64,000 nt of DNA from an uncultured Flavobacteriales bacterium (GTDB lineage Bacteria; Bacteroidota; Bacteroidia; Flavobacteriales_D; Parvicellaceae), in the NCBI GenBank assembly GCA_913030835.1, contig CAJWDP010000001.1, positions 1 through 64,000 of the forward strand, given 5' to 3'. The notes under the pieces are model-generated. The model was not told the origin of the DNA and did no database searches. It worked only from the letters and a program-made list of their open reading frames with translations. This document shows, in pieces, positions 1 to 9,572 of this stretch. Position 1 is the stretch's first letter. Every line of letters starts with the position of its first letter. A program made the position numbers and the translations under genes.

Positions 1-780
1 TTTGATGAAGAGGTTACTATCGAACCGAACCTGCTCACCGTACACCCCATTTTCTGCTCTTTTGCCCGCGCTGATCACCATACAGATCTGGGCCTTTCTT
101 GGTAGTTCCAACAATTGTTTTATTCGTTTCGAATCCATCCCTTCCATTGGGCAGGAGTCATAGCCAAAAGCCCTCAGCGACAACATTAAATTCTGGCACG
201 CTAAAGCGGTTGACTTTTGTGCCCAAATTTTCATGTCATTCCTTGAACCCGGCTCCCTTGGAGTAGGCACAGACATGCCCCTAAAAAAAACAATTAACTT
301 TTTCAGAATTCCAAAAGAACCAAGGGGACCTTGGCTGTATGCCAAGGGTACAATTTTCTCATAATAGATCTTGGCTGATTTTGGGATCTTATCTCCTTTT
401 TCCCGGAAAAGTTGAAGCATGCGTTCTGCATTCACTTTCCAAAAATCGTATCGAGCAACACACACTACCAATTCCTGCGCAGTTGCGGCAGCGGGTTGAC
501 CCAAACAATATTCTACCAAACGCTCTTTTTTATTTTGATCTCTCACCCAGTAAAACTCCCAAGGTTGAAGATTTGAAGAGTTTGGAGCCAGCAATGCGAG
601 CTCCAAACATTTTCTCATATCTTCTTCAAGAACAGGCTCATCATTGAATATTCGAACACTTCTTCTGCTTTTGACTGCCTTGATAAATTCATCTCGGTTT
701 ATTTCTTCCGCGGTTTCAACGTGATCATTCTTCGATTCGAAGAGCTCGTTTAAAATCGGCTTTTTCTTCTTATTCCCCAT
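1..780 (-). CDS. Nitroreductase family protein (3' end cut by window)
   Basis: Translating the minus strand from the ATG at 780 gives 260 uninterrupted residues that run off the window, so the C-terminus is missing. Family: FMN-dependent nitroreductases, which reduce nitro or quinone-like compounds with NAD(P)H. Seen: an Arg-rich flavin-binding start (KSRRSVRIFNDEPV, about residues 37-50) and the typical LAPNSSNLQPWEF stretch (about 64-76). Roughly 30 charged residues precede the domain, an N-terminal extension longer than in many relatives. There is no signal peptide, so it is probably cytoplasmic. The physiological substrate cannot be read from the sequence. It lies downstream of the sigma/anti-sigma/outer-membrane operon on the same strand, after a 61-base gap. 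Confidence 0.85.
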   Translation of the reverse strand, partial: MGNKKKKPILNELFESKNDHVETAEEINRDEFIKAVKSRRSVRIFNDEPVLEEDMRKCLELALLAPNSSNLQPWEFYWVRDQNKKERLVEYCLGQPAAATAQELVVCVARYDFWKVNAERMLQLFREKGDKIPKSAKIYYEKIVPLAYSQGPLGSFGILKKLIVFFRGMSVPTPREPGSRNDMKIWAQKSTALACQNLMLSLRAFGYDSCPMEGMDSKRIKQLLELPRKAQICMVISAGKRAENGVYGEQVRFDSNLFIK

Positions 781-841
781 ATTCCTTTTAAAGATGGGAA
801 AATAAATGAAACCCTGATTCAGACCCGTGTCAATCTGTAAT

Positions 842-1705
842 TCAAAACCCATTGAATTGAACGCCAACGGAAAATGGGATCAATTCAGGGCTTTTGTTGG
901 GCTCAAATAATGGTGTAAGAGAATAATTTGCGAAAAAGCCAAAGTCCCCCACTCCAATTCTTGCGGTAGCAGCAAGCCGAAAAGGATTCAAATTATAGTC
1001 GTCAGAAATTCTGTCTTTGTATCGTGTCCCGTCTCTTTCAAATTTGGCTTTTACGATAGACCCGATATTATATCCGGCAACCACTCCTACTTGTAAATTG
1101 AAGGGCTTTTGCTCTCGTTTTACTCTGACTTGTATATTACCATTTTCCGATTCTACTCTTTTTTGAGTCTTACTTCCAAGCCTGATTCCAACAACGAGAG
1201 GAACCTCAATGTAGGTTGCTCTTAATTTATACTTGCGGTAATTCACCACCGTATCAAGAAAATAAGATAACGTGTCGTTGTTTGTTGAAATGTTAATGTT
1301 GTTCTTGAACTTATAGCTGTTCCATGTAAAACCCAGACCCGGACTAATGTAAAATGTCGACGCGTCCATTCGTCCGAAGTACCAGGAGGTCATCATGCTG
1401 AATGATCGAGATTTTGCCATGTCAAGTTCCAACAAGGACATATTATCGGGAAGCGCCAAAGTATTATTTTCAGACAAATAACCATTCGCTCCAATTTGCA
1501 TCAGCCCTACGGATTCCACAAACTGTTTAGAGACACTCTCAGTCGTGTCAGAAAGGTCAAAGTTGTCCCACTCACTGTCTGAATCAGCATCTGAATTCGT
1601 AATGAGCATTAGCTTCTTGTTCCCAAGCTTATACTGTGTGGTATCTTCCTGGGCATTACAGTAAAAACAGCCCAGTGCAAGTATGAATAGTATTCCTTTT
1701 TTCAT
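842..1705 (-). CDS. Outer-membrane beta-barrel protein, third gene of a sigma-factor operon
   Basis: 287 residues from the ATG at 1705, chosen over the in-frame upstream ATG at 1768 because MKKGILFILALGCFYCNAQ is a clean signal peptide and the extra 21 residues are polar. The mature part has an Asp/Ser-rich stretch (about 35-55) followed by alternating beta-strand segments ending in VGVQFNGF, the usual end of a Bacteroidota outer-membrane barrel (PorT-like/OMP_b-brl group). It follows the anti-sigma gene on the same strand and may be the output or the signal partner of that system. Specific function unknown. Confidence 0.75.
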   Translation of the reverse strand: MKKGILFILALGCFYCNAQEDTTQYKLGNKKLMLITNSDADSDSEWDNFDLSDTTESVSKQFVESVGLMQIGANGYLSENNTLALPDNMSLLELDMAKSRSFSMMTSWYFGRMDASTFYISPGLGFTWNSYKFKNNINISTNNDTLSYFLDTVVNYRKYKLRATYIEVPLVVGIRLGSKTQKRVESENGNIQVRVKREQKPFNLQVGVVAGYNIGSIVKAKFERDGTRYKDRISDDYNLNPFRLAATARIGVGDFGFFANYSLTPLFEPNKSPELIPFSVGVQFNGF

Positions 1706-1774
1706 CGTTTCGTATTTAGTGGTTTTCTGTGTGACGTCTGACCTGCTCCATTTGTTACATCCCACCAATAAAGT

Positions 1775-2749
1775 TTAAATTCCCTTTGATCTGCTGAATT
1801 CAAATTTTCCGAATTTGAATCCTACTTTCCGACGGTCGGTTGATTTTGACCGTGTAATTTCGGTTTGTTTATGTGTCACCTTTTCAATTCCTTTCGCCAA
1901 TAGCTCCAGGGGTTCATTTGTCGCCATTTCCTTTGGAGTTCCCAGAATGGTCTCATCCGCCAGCTGTGTCACTTTTTCCATTACCGTGGGTATTTCCGCA
2001 ACCAAGACTTCCTCCGTAAATTCTGGTTTGGCTCTGGGGGATTGAATCCTTTTCTCCAATTCAACCGGAATAGCAGAGGGTACGTTGACGGAAATTGCTT
2101 TTAGGGATGATTGAAGAACTTCTTGTGCAGATCCAGATGTATTTTTTTGATTCTGCTCCTTCTTGTTCGGCTCAATTCGAAATTGAACAAACTCCTGCTC
2201 AGGCGTTGTATTTTCTGAATCCATCCAATTTAAATGAGTCAACCGATCATGGGATGGTCTGTAATCCTGATTCAATCTTTTTTCTGATAGGATAACCAAC
2301 AAGGCCACAGCCGCAGCGGCAGGTACCGCAAATTTTAAAAGCGGTATTACTTTCGTTGATTTTTTAAGCTGTTTTTTCTCAGGGAAAATAAGCGCTTGGG
2401 GCATCAGCTTTGTCTTTTCAAACACACTCAATTCAAGCTGGTAGGCTTCATTATCCCTAATCAAATCATGTGTCTGACTTACTTCTGAATCGGTAAGATC
2501 TCCCTCTATCAGTCCAATGAAATAGTCTTCTCGATTTGAATGATGCGGACCATTATACAAATCACTCTTTTCCATCCTAGAGTCCTCCATTGGTTCCAGA
2601 CAAACGTTTGTGAATGAATAAAACTCTTCCTGCAGATCCGCATTGGTTTCAATGAAAAGCAGCACGATTGATTTTTCCTCATTCGTCAGTTTTCCCTCAT
2701 GGTAATCCAGGAAAAGTTCTTCATAATTATATCTGGTAATTCTCTTCAT
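1775..2749 (-). CDS. Membrane anti-sigma-like protein
   Basis: 324 residues with one transmembrane segment (about 136-156, Ala/Val/Leu-rich). The cytoplasmic N-terminus holds two similar short modules, YEELFLDYHEGKLTNEE (about 9-25) and EDYFIGLIEGDLTDSE (about 74-89), both resembling the zinc-finger-like anti-sigma start seen in Bacteroidota although no Cys/His zinc set is visible. The C-terminal half is an extracytoplasmic, low-complexity charged tail without a recognised domain. Its start codon overlaps the sigma-factor stop by one base (TGATG), so translation is probably coupled. Inference: it sequesters the upstream sigma factor at the membrane. Confidence 0.7.
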   Translation of the reverse strand: MKRITRYNYEELFLDYHEGKLTNEEKSIVLLFIETNADLQEEFYSFTNVCLEPMEDSRMEKSDLYNGPHHSNREDYFIGLIEGDLTDSEVSQTHDLIRDNEAYQLELSVFEKTKLMPQALIFPEKKQLKKSTKVIPLLKFAVPAAAAVALLVILSEKRLNQDYRPSHDRLTHLNWMDSENTTPEQEFVQFRIEPNKKEQNQKNTSGSAQEVLQSSLKAISVNVPSAIPVELEKRIQSPRAKPEFTEEVLVAEIPTVMEKVTQLADETILGTPKEMATNEPLELLAKGIEKVTHKQTEITRSKSTDRRKVGFKFGKFEFSRSKGI

Positions 2750-3234
2750 CAGATCAGCACCTCCATATTTCCGATATACTTCTGTAAAAACTTTCGTGCT
2801 CTATAGATATATACCTTCACCTGGGACTCTGTCAGCCCTGTGATTTCCCCTATTTCGGAATAATTATACCCCTCATAATCCCGCAATAGCACAACCGCCT
2901 TTTGTGCTTCCGGAAGTTGATCGAGTGCAGCAAGTAATACGCTTTGTAGATCTGAGTATTGATCGGTAGTTACATGCCCGAGCAGGTCCGACTCTTCCAT
3001 TCTGGCCTGCTTCTTTTCTTTTCGAATCAGGTCAATCATCGTCCTGTACCCCGTTGAAAACAGATACGATTTGGCTTTTTCCGAGGCAATCTCCCCATGG
3101 CGGTTCCACACCTTTAAAAACGTATCCTGGACAATGTCCTTTGACTTGTCAACATCCTGAATATTCTTCAGTATAAATCGATATAGATTGTCGGCGTATA
3201 AATCCACCGCAGTATTGTATTCTGCTCTTGTCAT
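2749..3234 (-). CDS. ECF-type RNA polymerase sigma factor
   Basis: 161 residues, the usual ECF length. Region 2 is visible at about 10-75 (ADNLYRFILKNI, then DIVQDTFLKVWNR) and region 4 at about 100-155 (LDQLPEAQKAVVLLRDYEG, then a helix-turn-helix EIGEITGLTESQVKVYIYRA). It directs RNA polymerase to a dedicated promoter set. It heads a three-gene operon with an anti-sigma-like membrane protein and a barrel protein. A standard housekeeping-type promoter precedes it (TTTC at 3272-3275, 18-base spacer, TACTTTTG at 3246-3253), so at least part of its expression need not depend on itself. Confidence 0.92.
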   Translation of the reverse strand: MTRAEYNTAVDLYADNLYRFILKNIQDVDKSKDIVQDTFLKVWNRHGEIASEKAKSYLFSTGYRTMIDLIRKEKKQARMEESDLLGHVTTDQYSDLQSVLLAALDQLPEAQKAVVLLRDYEGYNYSEIGEITGLTESQVKVYIYRARKFLQKYIGNMEVLI

Positions 3235-3245
3235 TGACGATTGTT

Positions 3246-3275
3246 CAAAAGTATGACGAACAGCACAATAAGAAA
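3246..3275 (-). promoter_or_regulatory. Promoter of the sigma/anti-sigma/OMP operon
   Basis: On the minus strand: TTTC (3272-3275), 18 bases, TACTTTTG (3246-3253). This fits the Bacteroidota pattern TTTG / TAnnTTTG with one mismatch at -33. Eleven bases separate the -7 box from the ATG at 3234. Confidence 0.5.
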
Positions 3276-3288
3276 GTTACAGTTAGGA

Positions 3289-4185
3289 TTAATTCACCCG
3301 GTGAATTTCTGTGTAGGTACCTCCAAATATTCCGAATCCATTGGTAATGTTACTAAACACCTGAACCGGCTGAGCGAAAGGATTGCCTTGCGTCTCCTGA
3401 TACAACTGAAATGATCTGTTGTAATAATGAGATGACTCCGAAACATTAGAGAAATAGACATCAACAAACTCAATTCGAATATCCAGGAACTCATAAAACC
3501 AGTTACTGACGGGAATGTCGACTGTTTTGGTTTGTCCATCGAACAGCAGGTCAGTCATGATACCCGAATCCCTCCATGAATTGTTCCCAGAACCTTCGAA
3601 AGAAGGGTCGTTCAACAATATCCACATCTGCTCTTCGTAGTAAGTTGAATCAATCCCTCCAGAGAAATCTTCAAATATCTCCCAATACCCCATTTCCACA
3701 GCAAACCTGTAGTAATTTCTTACTCCTGGAGGATCTTTGAAAACAATCTGAACGGTTAAGAGGTCTTCTTCGCCCACCGTATTGGACATCGTATCCAACG
3801 ACTGAACATTTACTGCATTTGGCACTACGTCAGAACCGTAAACCGGCACATAGTTTGGTGCAGCAACATCCACTCTGTAGAGCTGTCCGACTTGAGGCGA
3901 CTGTGTTCCCACGTAATTGCCATATCCATCATAAGTAAGGGTTTCAACAACTGCGCCCGAAGCGTCAGAAATGACGACCGTTGCATTTTCAATATTATCA
4001 AGACTTCCCTGATCGATTACACTAAGGCTTCTACTTACATGAACTGCCCAAGTACTGTCGCTTGCAAATAAGGAATTAACCACCAATTTGGGAGTAGTAA
4101 TCTCAGCATTGAACGGGATCTCTTTCCTACAGCTAAAAACCGCTGCGATCAAAAAGCAAATAATGATGGTTAATACTCTTCTCAT
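3289..4185 (-). CDS. DUF4249 domain lipoprotein
   Basis: 298 residues. The N-terminus MRRVLTIIICFLIAAVFSC ends in a lipobox with Cys19. The body matches the DUF4249 family of Bacteroidota (KLVVNSLFASDSTWAVHVSRS, conserved VDVAAPNY region and a YYRFAVEM core). The gene starts just after the TonB-dependent receptor (3-base gap), the arrangement in which DUF4249 proteins are normally found, so it is probably a surface or periplasmic lipoprotein accessory to that receptor. The ligand is unknown. The next gene downstream on this strand is the sigma factor's own reading direction, but it has a separate promoter. Confidence 0.82.
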   Translation of the reverse strand: MRRVLTIIICFLIAAVFSCRKEIPFNAEITTPKLVVNSLFASDSTWAVHVSRSLSVIDQGSLDNIENATVVISDASGAVVETLTYDGYGNYVGTQSPQVGQLYRVDVAAPNYVPVYGSDVVPNAVNVQSLDTMSNTVGEEDLLTVQIVFKDPPGVRNYYRFAVEMGYWEIFEDFSGGIDSTYYEEQMWILLNDPSFEGSGNNSWRDSGIMTDLLFDGQTKTVDIPVSNWFYEFLDIRIEFVDVYFSNVSESSHYYNRSFQLYQETQGNPFAQPVQVFSNITNGFGIFGGTYTEIHRVN

Positions 4186-4188
4186 GAA

Positions 4189-6537
4189 TCAGAACTTGAA
4201 TGAATAGCTAAATGATGGGATGATCGGGAACAGGCTGTACTGAAATAGCTTTCTATTGCCGGAATTATCGTATCCAAACTCCAGATAAAAAGGGTTTTGT
4301 CTACTGTAAACATTGTACACGCCAAAGCTCCAGGTCCGTTGTCCCCATTTTCTGTCTTTTTTGAGGTTAACAGAAAGATCCAAACGATGATATGCCGGCA
4401 TTCTATAATTATTTCTCCCCTCAATGTGTTCTACTTCCGAGTACCAGTCAAACTGGGATATCGATGCTGGTTGATAGCGCTCAAGGCCCAAAGTGACCGC
4501 GTTTCCGGTTCCATATACCCAAACCATCCCTACACTCACTTTGTCGTTGAATTCATGGGTGACGGCCACACCAAGATCATGTCTCCTGTCATACCGATAA
4601 GGAAATACCTCGCCAAAGTTCAGATTCTCGAATTGTCTGTTCGTCCATGACAATGTATAGCCGATCCAGCCTGTTGTTTTTCCAAGCTTTTTTTCCAGAA
4701 GTAGCTCTCCGCCATATGACCAACCCCTTCCCGACTCGATTTTATCCTGCCAATCCTGATCTGTGCTAAAAAAAGAAGCGCCATCCTTGTACTCAATTAA
4801 ATTGTCCATGATCTTGTAATACCCTTCTAGCGAAAGCTCATACTTCCCTTTAATTGTTTTCGCATAACCTGCAGCCCACTGATGAGCAAGCTGAGGCTTT
4901 ACCCGTTCCGTAGCAGGCAACCAGAGGTCTGTCGGCAATCCAATACCAGCATTCGTCAATAAATGCATAAACTGTGTCATGGATGCATAGCTAGCTTTGA
5001 CCGAGGAATTGCCATTTAATAAATAACGGCCACTGATTCTTGGCTGCAGAGACCAGTAGTTCTTATTGCCCACTATAAATCCTGAAAAATGTAGTCCTAT
5101 ATTTCCTTTGAACTTTTCTCCAATTTTGAGTTCGTCTTCCACATACGCAAACAATTCATGTGCAAATTGCTTGTTCGCTCCGAAAGTAGTGTCAATTGCC
5201 GACGCATTCGATTCAGTTATTTGGTACTGTTGTACCCCCGGCGTATAGGTGTGATAAATATCTCCTGCTCCAAACCGTACAAAATGATTTGGATTCGGAA
5301 CCCAGTCAAAATCTACCTTTCCTGACCAATCCTCTATACCCGATATGTAGGCATAGGAAAAAGCATCCGTGGTACTTGTTCCCCCTGCTGTAGTAATGAC
5401 TTCGTCATCGGCTCCAACAAGGAATCTATACTTACTGTATCGGAGGGTGGTGTTCATGAATATTTTGTTGGAAACCATGTGGTTCCAGCGAATAGCAGTA
5501 ATGGTGTTGCCCCACTTTAGCTGTGCACTTGTCCGATCAGTCGTTGTTTGACCATTATTGGTCCAGGTATCTTCATAGTTAGAATAAGCCTTGTCGTCTC
5601 CCTGGTAAGCACTAACGTAAAGACGGTCTTTGTCTGAAAACTTATGATTCACCTTGGCGTTCAGATCATAGAAATAGTAACCTGCAACCAATCCCTCACC
5701 TGCCGCTCTTATTACAGGTCTGGCTAGCAGATCAATATATGTTCTTCGACCTGAGATAAGGAACGATGTTTTGTCTTTTTTAATTGGACCCTCCAAAGTT
5801 AATTTCGATGAAATCAAACCGACCGATCCTTCCCCATGAAACTCCTTCATGTTCCCTTCCTTCATTTTGATATCAATAACGGATGATAACCGACCGCCAT
5901 ACCTTGCCGGGAATCCGCCTTTAATCAGCTTTACCGAATTGATTGCATCTGCATTGAACACAGAAAAGAAACCGAACAGGTGGGAGGCATTGTACACAGG
6001 CACACCATCCAAAAGAATTAAGTTTTGATCCGGCCCTCCTCCCCGAACGTAAAGTCCGGAAGTTCCTTCCGATCCTGTCTGCACTCCTGGCATAAGCTGA
6101 ATCGTTTTCATGATGTCTTTCTCTCCAAGAAGCACCGGTAGCGTTTTTACCTTTTCCATTGAAATATCAATGGTGCTCATCTCCGATTTCAGGTGAACTT
6201 GCTCTTCCTTATTGCCGATGATCTCAACCTCATCGAGCATATTGAATTCCATTTTAAAGGTAAGCTGCATGTCCCCTTTCGGCAATCCTTTGAAAAACTG
6301 CGTATCGAAACCTGTGTAGGAAATTCGGAGATGGACAGAGTCTTTCGGAAGTGTCAAGCTGTAAAAACCGTAGTCATTGGTTGCGGCTCCTTTTTTAGAT
6401 CGCAAGTCAAAAACCGTTCCGCCCAACAGTTTTTCACCATTTTCAGCGTCCTCAATATAGCCGCTGATAGTAACCATTTCTTGTCCAAAAGAAATGAGCG
6501 GCAACAATAAAAAAGCGATCAAAACTATTTTTCTCAT
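4189..6537 (-). CDS. TonB-dependent receptor with CarboxypepD-regulatory-like N-terminal domain
   Basis: 782 residues from the ATG at 6537; the frame is open to 6606 but MRKIVLIAFLLLPLISFGQ is the signal peptide, which fixes the start. Order of domains: carboxypeptidase-D-regulatory-like beta domain (about 22-100; ISGYIEDAENGEKLLGGTV), plug (about 120-230; GLYVRGGGPDQNLILLDGVPVY, written here as the usual LYVRGGGPDQN and LLDGVPVYN motifs), then a 22-strand-type barrel to the end (last residues SFSYSFKF). It imports a ligand across the outer membrane using TonB energy. Paired with the DUF4249 lipoprotein downstream. No STN signalling domain is visible, so it is not an obvious trigger for the nearby ECF sigma factor. 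Confidence 0.92.
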   Translation of the reverse strand: MRKIVLIAFLLLPLISFGQEMVTISGYIEDAENGEKLLGGTVFDLRSKKGAATNDYGFYSLTLPKDSVHLRISYTGFDTQFFKGLPKGDMQLTFKMEFNMLDEVEIIGNKEEQVHLKSEMSTIDISMEKVKTLPVLLGEKDIMKTIQLMPGVQTGSEGTSGLYVRGGGPDQNLILLDGVPVYNASHLFGFFSVFNADAINSVKLIKGGFPARYGGRLSSVIDIKMKEGNMKEFHGEGSVGLISSKLTLEGPIKKDKTSFLISGRRTYIDLLARPVIRAAGEGLVAGYYFYDLNAKVNHKFSDKDRLYVSAYQGDDKAYSNYEDTWTNNGQTTTDRTSAQLKWGNTITAIRWNHMVSNKIFMNTTLRYSKYRFLVGADDEVITTAGGTSTTDAFSYAYISGIEDWSGKVDFDWVPNPNHFVRFGAGDIYHTYTPGVQQYQITESNASAIDTTFGANKQFAHELFAYVEDELKIGEKFKGNIGLHFSGFIVGNKNYWSLQPRISGRYLLNGNSSVKASYASMTQFMHLLTNAGIGLPTDLWLPATERVKPQLAHQWAAGYAKTIKGKYELSLEGYYKIMDNLIEYKDGASFFSTDQDWQDKIESGRGWSYGGELLLEKKLGKTTGWIGYTLSWTNRQFENLNFGEVFPYRYDRRHDLGVAVTHEFNDKVSVGMVWVYGTGNAVTLGLERYQPASISQFDWYSEVEHIEGRNNYRMPAYHRLDLSVNLKKDRKWGQRTWSFGVYNVYSRQNPFYLEFGYDNSGNRKLFQYSLFPIIPSFSYSFKF

Positions 6538-6598
6538 GGCGTAATTATGATTGAATAACGCTTGTCGATTCAAAAAAGTATGTAACGTTCCGAACAGA

Positions 6599-8389
6599 TC
6601 AATCAAGTTTCAAAACCGCTAGAAAGGCTGCCTGCGGTATTTCAACATTTCCTACCTGTCTCATACGCTTTTTCCCTTTTTTCTGCTTTTCCAACAGCTT
6701 ACGTTTCCGCGTAATATCACCTCCGTAGCATTTGGCAGTTACATCCTTTCGCAGTGCTTTTATGGTTTCCCTTGCAACAATTTTTGCTCCGATGGCTGCC
6801 TGTATAGGTATTTCAAACTGTTGTCTGGGGATTAGCTCCTTCAGTTTGAGGCAAATCTTTTTTCCCAAGTCGTGTGCATTCGATCTATGCACCAATGCAG
6901 AAAGCGCATCCACCGGATCCCCATTCAAAAGAAGGTCAAGTTTAATCAGGTCTGATTTCTGGTATCCAATCGGAAAATAATCAAACGATGCATAACCTCG
7001 GGAGACTGTTTTCAGCTTGTCGTAAAAGTCAAATACAATTTCTCCTAAAGGCATTTCAAATGAAATTTCCACACGATCTTGGGTTAAGTAAACCTGATTG
7101 GTCAGCTCTCCTCGTTTGTCAATGCATAAATTCATGATCTGGCCTACAAACTCGGATTTCGTTATGACTTGTGCCTTTATGTATGGCTCCTCAACATATT
7201 CTGTTTTTGATGGGTCAGGAAGTTCAGACGGATTGTTCACAATGACCTCTTTCTGATCTTTTTTCAAAAACGCCCTGTAAGACACATTGGGAACGGTTGT
7301 AATCACCGTCATATTGAATTCTCGCTCCAAACGTTCTTGAATGATCTCCATGTGTAACATCCCCAAAAATCCACATCGGAATCCAAAACCTAATGCTGCT
7401 GAAGATTCCGGTTCGAAAACCAATGAGGCATCATTCAGCTGAAGCTTTTCCATTGAAGTTCTTAGCTCTTCGTAATCTTCTGTGTCTACCGGGTAAATTC
7501 CTGCAAAAACCATTGGTTTTACATCCTCAAACCCTGTAATTGCTGAATCACATGGGTTGCTTACAGTAGTAATTGTATCCCCAACTTTTACTTCTTTCGC
7601 TTGTTTGATCCCTGAAATGATATATCCTACGTCACCCGTTTTCACTGTTTTTGTCGGATTTAAATCCAACTTCAAAACACCCACTTCATCCGCAAAATAT
7701 TCTTTCTCCGTATTCACAAATTTTACCCGATCTCCTTTATTTATTTCTCCATTCAACACCCTGAAGTAAGCAATGATACCTCTGAAAGGATTAAACACAG
7801 AATCAAAGATCATGGCCTGCAACGGCGCACCAGGCTCACCCGTAGGAGCTGGCACTCTTTTTACAACCGCCTCCAGCACTTTATCCACTCCCAGTCCGGT
7901 TTTTCCAGAGGCGGGGATAATGTCGTCGAGTGAACAGCCGATGAGATCAACGATTTGATCACTTACCTCATCGGGCATGGCACCGGGCAGATCCATTTTA
8001 TTCAACACCGGAATGATCTCTAAATCATTTTCAAGAGCCAGATAAAGATTTGATATGGTTTGCGCCTCTATCCCCTGCGAAGCATCTACAATCAACAACG
8101 CGCCCTCACATGCCGCAATCGACCGCGAAACCTCATAGGAAAAATCAACATGGCCCGGGGTATCAATTAGATTCAATACATAGTCCGATCCATCAAATTT
8201 GTAGTTCATCTGAATCGCATGGCTCTTTATTGTTATCCCTCTTTCGCGCTCCAAATCCATGTCATCAAGAGCCTGATCCTGCATTTCCCGATCAGATATC
8301 GTGCCCGTAACTTGAAGCAAGCGATCGGCAAGTGTACTCTTTCCGTGATCAATATGAGCGATAATGCAAAAGTTTCTAATCTTATCCAT
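6599..8389 (-). CDS. lepA: Elongation factor 4 (back-translocating ribosomal GTPase)
   Basis: 596 residues, full family length. GTPase motifs are intact: HIDHGKST (12-19, P-loop), DTPGHVDF (switch II), NKMD (guanine specificity) and SGKTG. The C-terminal LepA-specific domain follows, with [20 protein letters not shown]. It acts on the ribosome, remobilising stalled or mis-translocated complexes. The gene is divergent from metF and upstream of the TonB receptor on the same strand. A TAATTTTG -7 box lies at 8409-8416, 19 bases before the ATG. Confidence 0.98.
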   Translation of the reverse strand: MDKIRNFCIIAHIDHGKSTLADRLLQVTGTISDREMQDQALDDMDLERERGITIKSHAIQMNYKFDGSDYVLNLIDTPGHVDFSYEVSRSIAACEGALLIVDASQGIEAQTISNLYLALENDLEIIPVLNKMDLPGAMPDEVSDQIVDLIGCSLDDIIPASGKTGLGVDKVLEAVVKRVPAPTGEPGAPLQAMIFDSVFNPFRGIIAYFRVLNGEINKGDRVKFVNTEKEYFADEVGVLKLDLNPTKTVKTGDVGYIISGIKQAKEVKVGDTITTVSNPCDSAITGFEDVKPMVFAGIYPVDTEDYEELRTSMEKLQLNDASLVFEPESSAALGFGFRCGFLGMLHMEIIQERLEREFNMTVITTVPNVSYRAFLKKDQKEVIVNNPSELPDPSKTEYVEEPYIKAQVITKSEFVGQIMNLCIDKRGELTNQVYLTQDRVEISFEMPLGEIVFDFYDKLKTVSRGYASFDYFPIGYQKSDLIKLDLLLNGDPVDALSALVHRSNAHDLGKKICLKLKELIPRQQFEIPIQAAIGAKIVARETIKALRKDVTAKCYGGDITRKRKLLEKQKKGKKRMRQVGNVEIPQAAFLAVLKLD

Positions 8390-8408
8390 GCGATTTGCTA
8401 TAGCTGTG

Positions 8409-8416
8409 CAAAATTA
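8409..8416 (-). promoter_or_regulatory. -7 box of lepA
   Basis: TAATTTTG on the minus strand matches TAnnTTTG exactly. No clear TTTG is present at the expected -33 position. Confidence 0.4.
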
Positions 8417-8549
8417 AACTTTTAAATGTAGTGACCATAAAGAAAGTCTCGTCTTAATTCTATCTGAATGGCACAATATTGTTCTTTGTCCGAATTGGTT
8501 TCTTTTCGTATATACCAACGGATATTTTCTCTTGTATTTCATTACGGTT

Positions 8550-8557
8550 TATATTTG
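8550..8557 (+). promoter_or_regulatory. -7 box of metF
   Basis: TATATTTG matches TAnnTTTG exactly and ends 17 bases before the metF ATG at 8575. This also argues against the longer open frame starting at 8479, because the promoter would lie inside it. Confidence 0.5.
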
Positions 8558-8574
8558 CACCACAAATCAGAAAG

Positions 8575-9528
8575 ATGAAGGTTATTGACCACATAAATGG
8601 CTCCAAGAAAACACGCTTTTCCATGGAAATCCTGCCTCCCTTAAAAGGACGGAGTATCCAGTCCATCTATGATGGAATCGATCCATTGATGGAGTTTAAG
8701 CCTCCTTTTGTCAATGTGACCTACCATCGTGAGGAACATGTGTACAAGGAACGTCATGATGGTCTCTTACAAAAGATTTCTGTGCGTAAAAGGCCTGGAA
8801 CTGTCGGTATTTGTGCTGCAATAATGAATAAATATCAGGTGGATGCTGTCCCACACATAATTTGCGGCGGTTTTACAAAAGAAGAAACAGAAAACGCATT
8901 GATTGACCTTCAATTTCTTGGAATTGAAAACATTCTGGCACTTCGGGGTGACCCCATAAAAAACGAAACCCATTTTATTCCTAATAAAGCAGGGCACAAA
9001 TATGCAGTGAACCTGATCGAACAAGTTGTCCAGATGAACGAAGGTAATTTTCTCCATGAAGAAACCGGAAATTCAACTGCGACAAATTTTTGCATTGGTG
9101 CTGCGGGATATCCCGAAAAGCATTTCGAATCAATGAATCTAAAAACTGATCTGAAATACCTAAAGGACAAAGTGGATGCCGGTGCTGAATTTATCGTTAC
9201 ACAAATGTTTTTTGACAATCAGAAATATTTTGATTTCGTAAGCGCTTGTCGAGAAAAAGGGATTGATGTTCCAATCATTCCAGGGCTGAAGCCGATTACT
9301 ACGATGAAGCACATTACATTCTTACCGAAATTTTTTCATATTGATTTCCCCGAAGAACTATCGAGCGAGTTGGAAAAGTGCAAAACAAACGATGATGTGC
9401 GACAGGTTGGTATTGAATGGGGTATTCAGCAGTCGAAAGAACTGGTCGATTACGGAGTTCCTCTTCTGCACTACTACACCATGGGAAAAAGCCAAACTGT
9501 TAAGGCAATAGCTTCAGAAATCTTCTGA
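8575..9528 (+). CDS. metF: Methylenetetrahydrofolate reductase [NAD(P)H]
   Basis: 317 residues from the ATG at 8575. It reduces 5,10-methylene-THF to 5-methyl-THF with FAD, feeding methionine synthesis. Seen: the N-terminal SMEILPPLKGR (equivalent of the SFEFFPP signature), VTYHREE, the FAD-binding LALRGD, and the substrate-region FIVTQMFFDNQKYFDFV and IPGLKPI. The open frame extends upstream to 8479, but that extension contains the -7 box and reads as hydrophobic noise. It is divergent from lepA; the ParA-like gene follows 44 bases downstream with its own near-consensus -7 box. Confidence 0.96.
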   Translation: MKVIDHINGSKKTRFSMEILPPLKGRSIQSIYDGIDPLMEFKPPFVNVTYHREEHVYKERHDGLLQKISVRKRPGTVGICAAIMNKYQVDAVPHIICGGFTKEETENALIDLQFLGIENILALRGDPIKNETHFIPNKAGHKYAVNLIEQVVQMNEGNFLHEETGNSTATNFCIGAAGYPEKHFESMNLKTDLKYLKDKVDAGAEFIVTQMFFDNQKYFDFVSACREKGIDVPIIPGLKPITTMKHITFLPKFFHIDFPEELSSELEKCKTNDDVRQVGIEWGIQQSKELVDYGVPLLHYYTMGKSQTVKAIASEIF

Positions 9529-9572
9529 ATATCCAGACAGGATAAACTATCTTTACATACAAAGCTTAGCAA

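Noticed and set aside
1815-2045. Plus-strand frames opposite the anti-sigma and other minus-strand genes
   Set aside because: They are antisense shadows of recognised genes with no supporting signals.
7789-7798. GATTAAACAC inside lepA as a fourth copy of the cluster element
   Set aside because: It lacks the first base and lies in conserved coding sequence far from any start.
8479-8574. Extended N-terminus of MetF from the upstream ATG
   Set aside because: The extension contains the -7 box and is not similar to the family; the ATG at 8575 gives the usual start.
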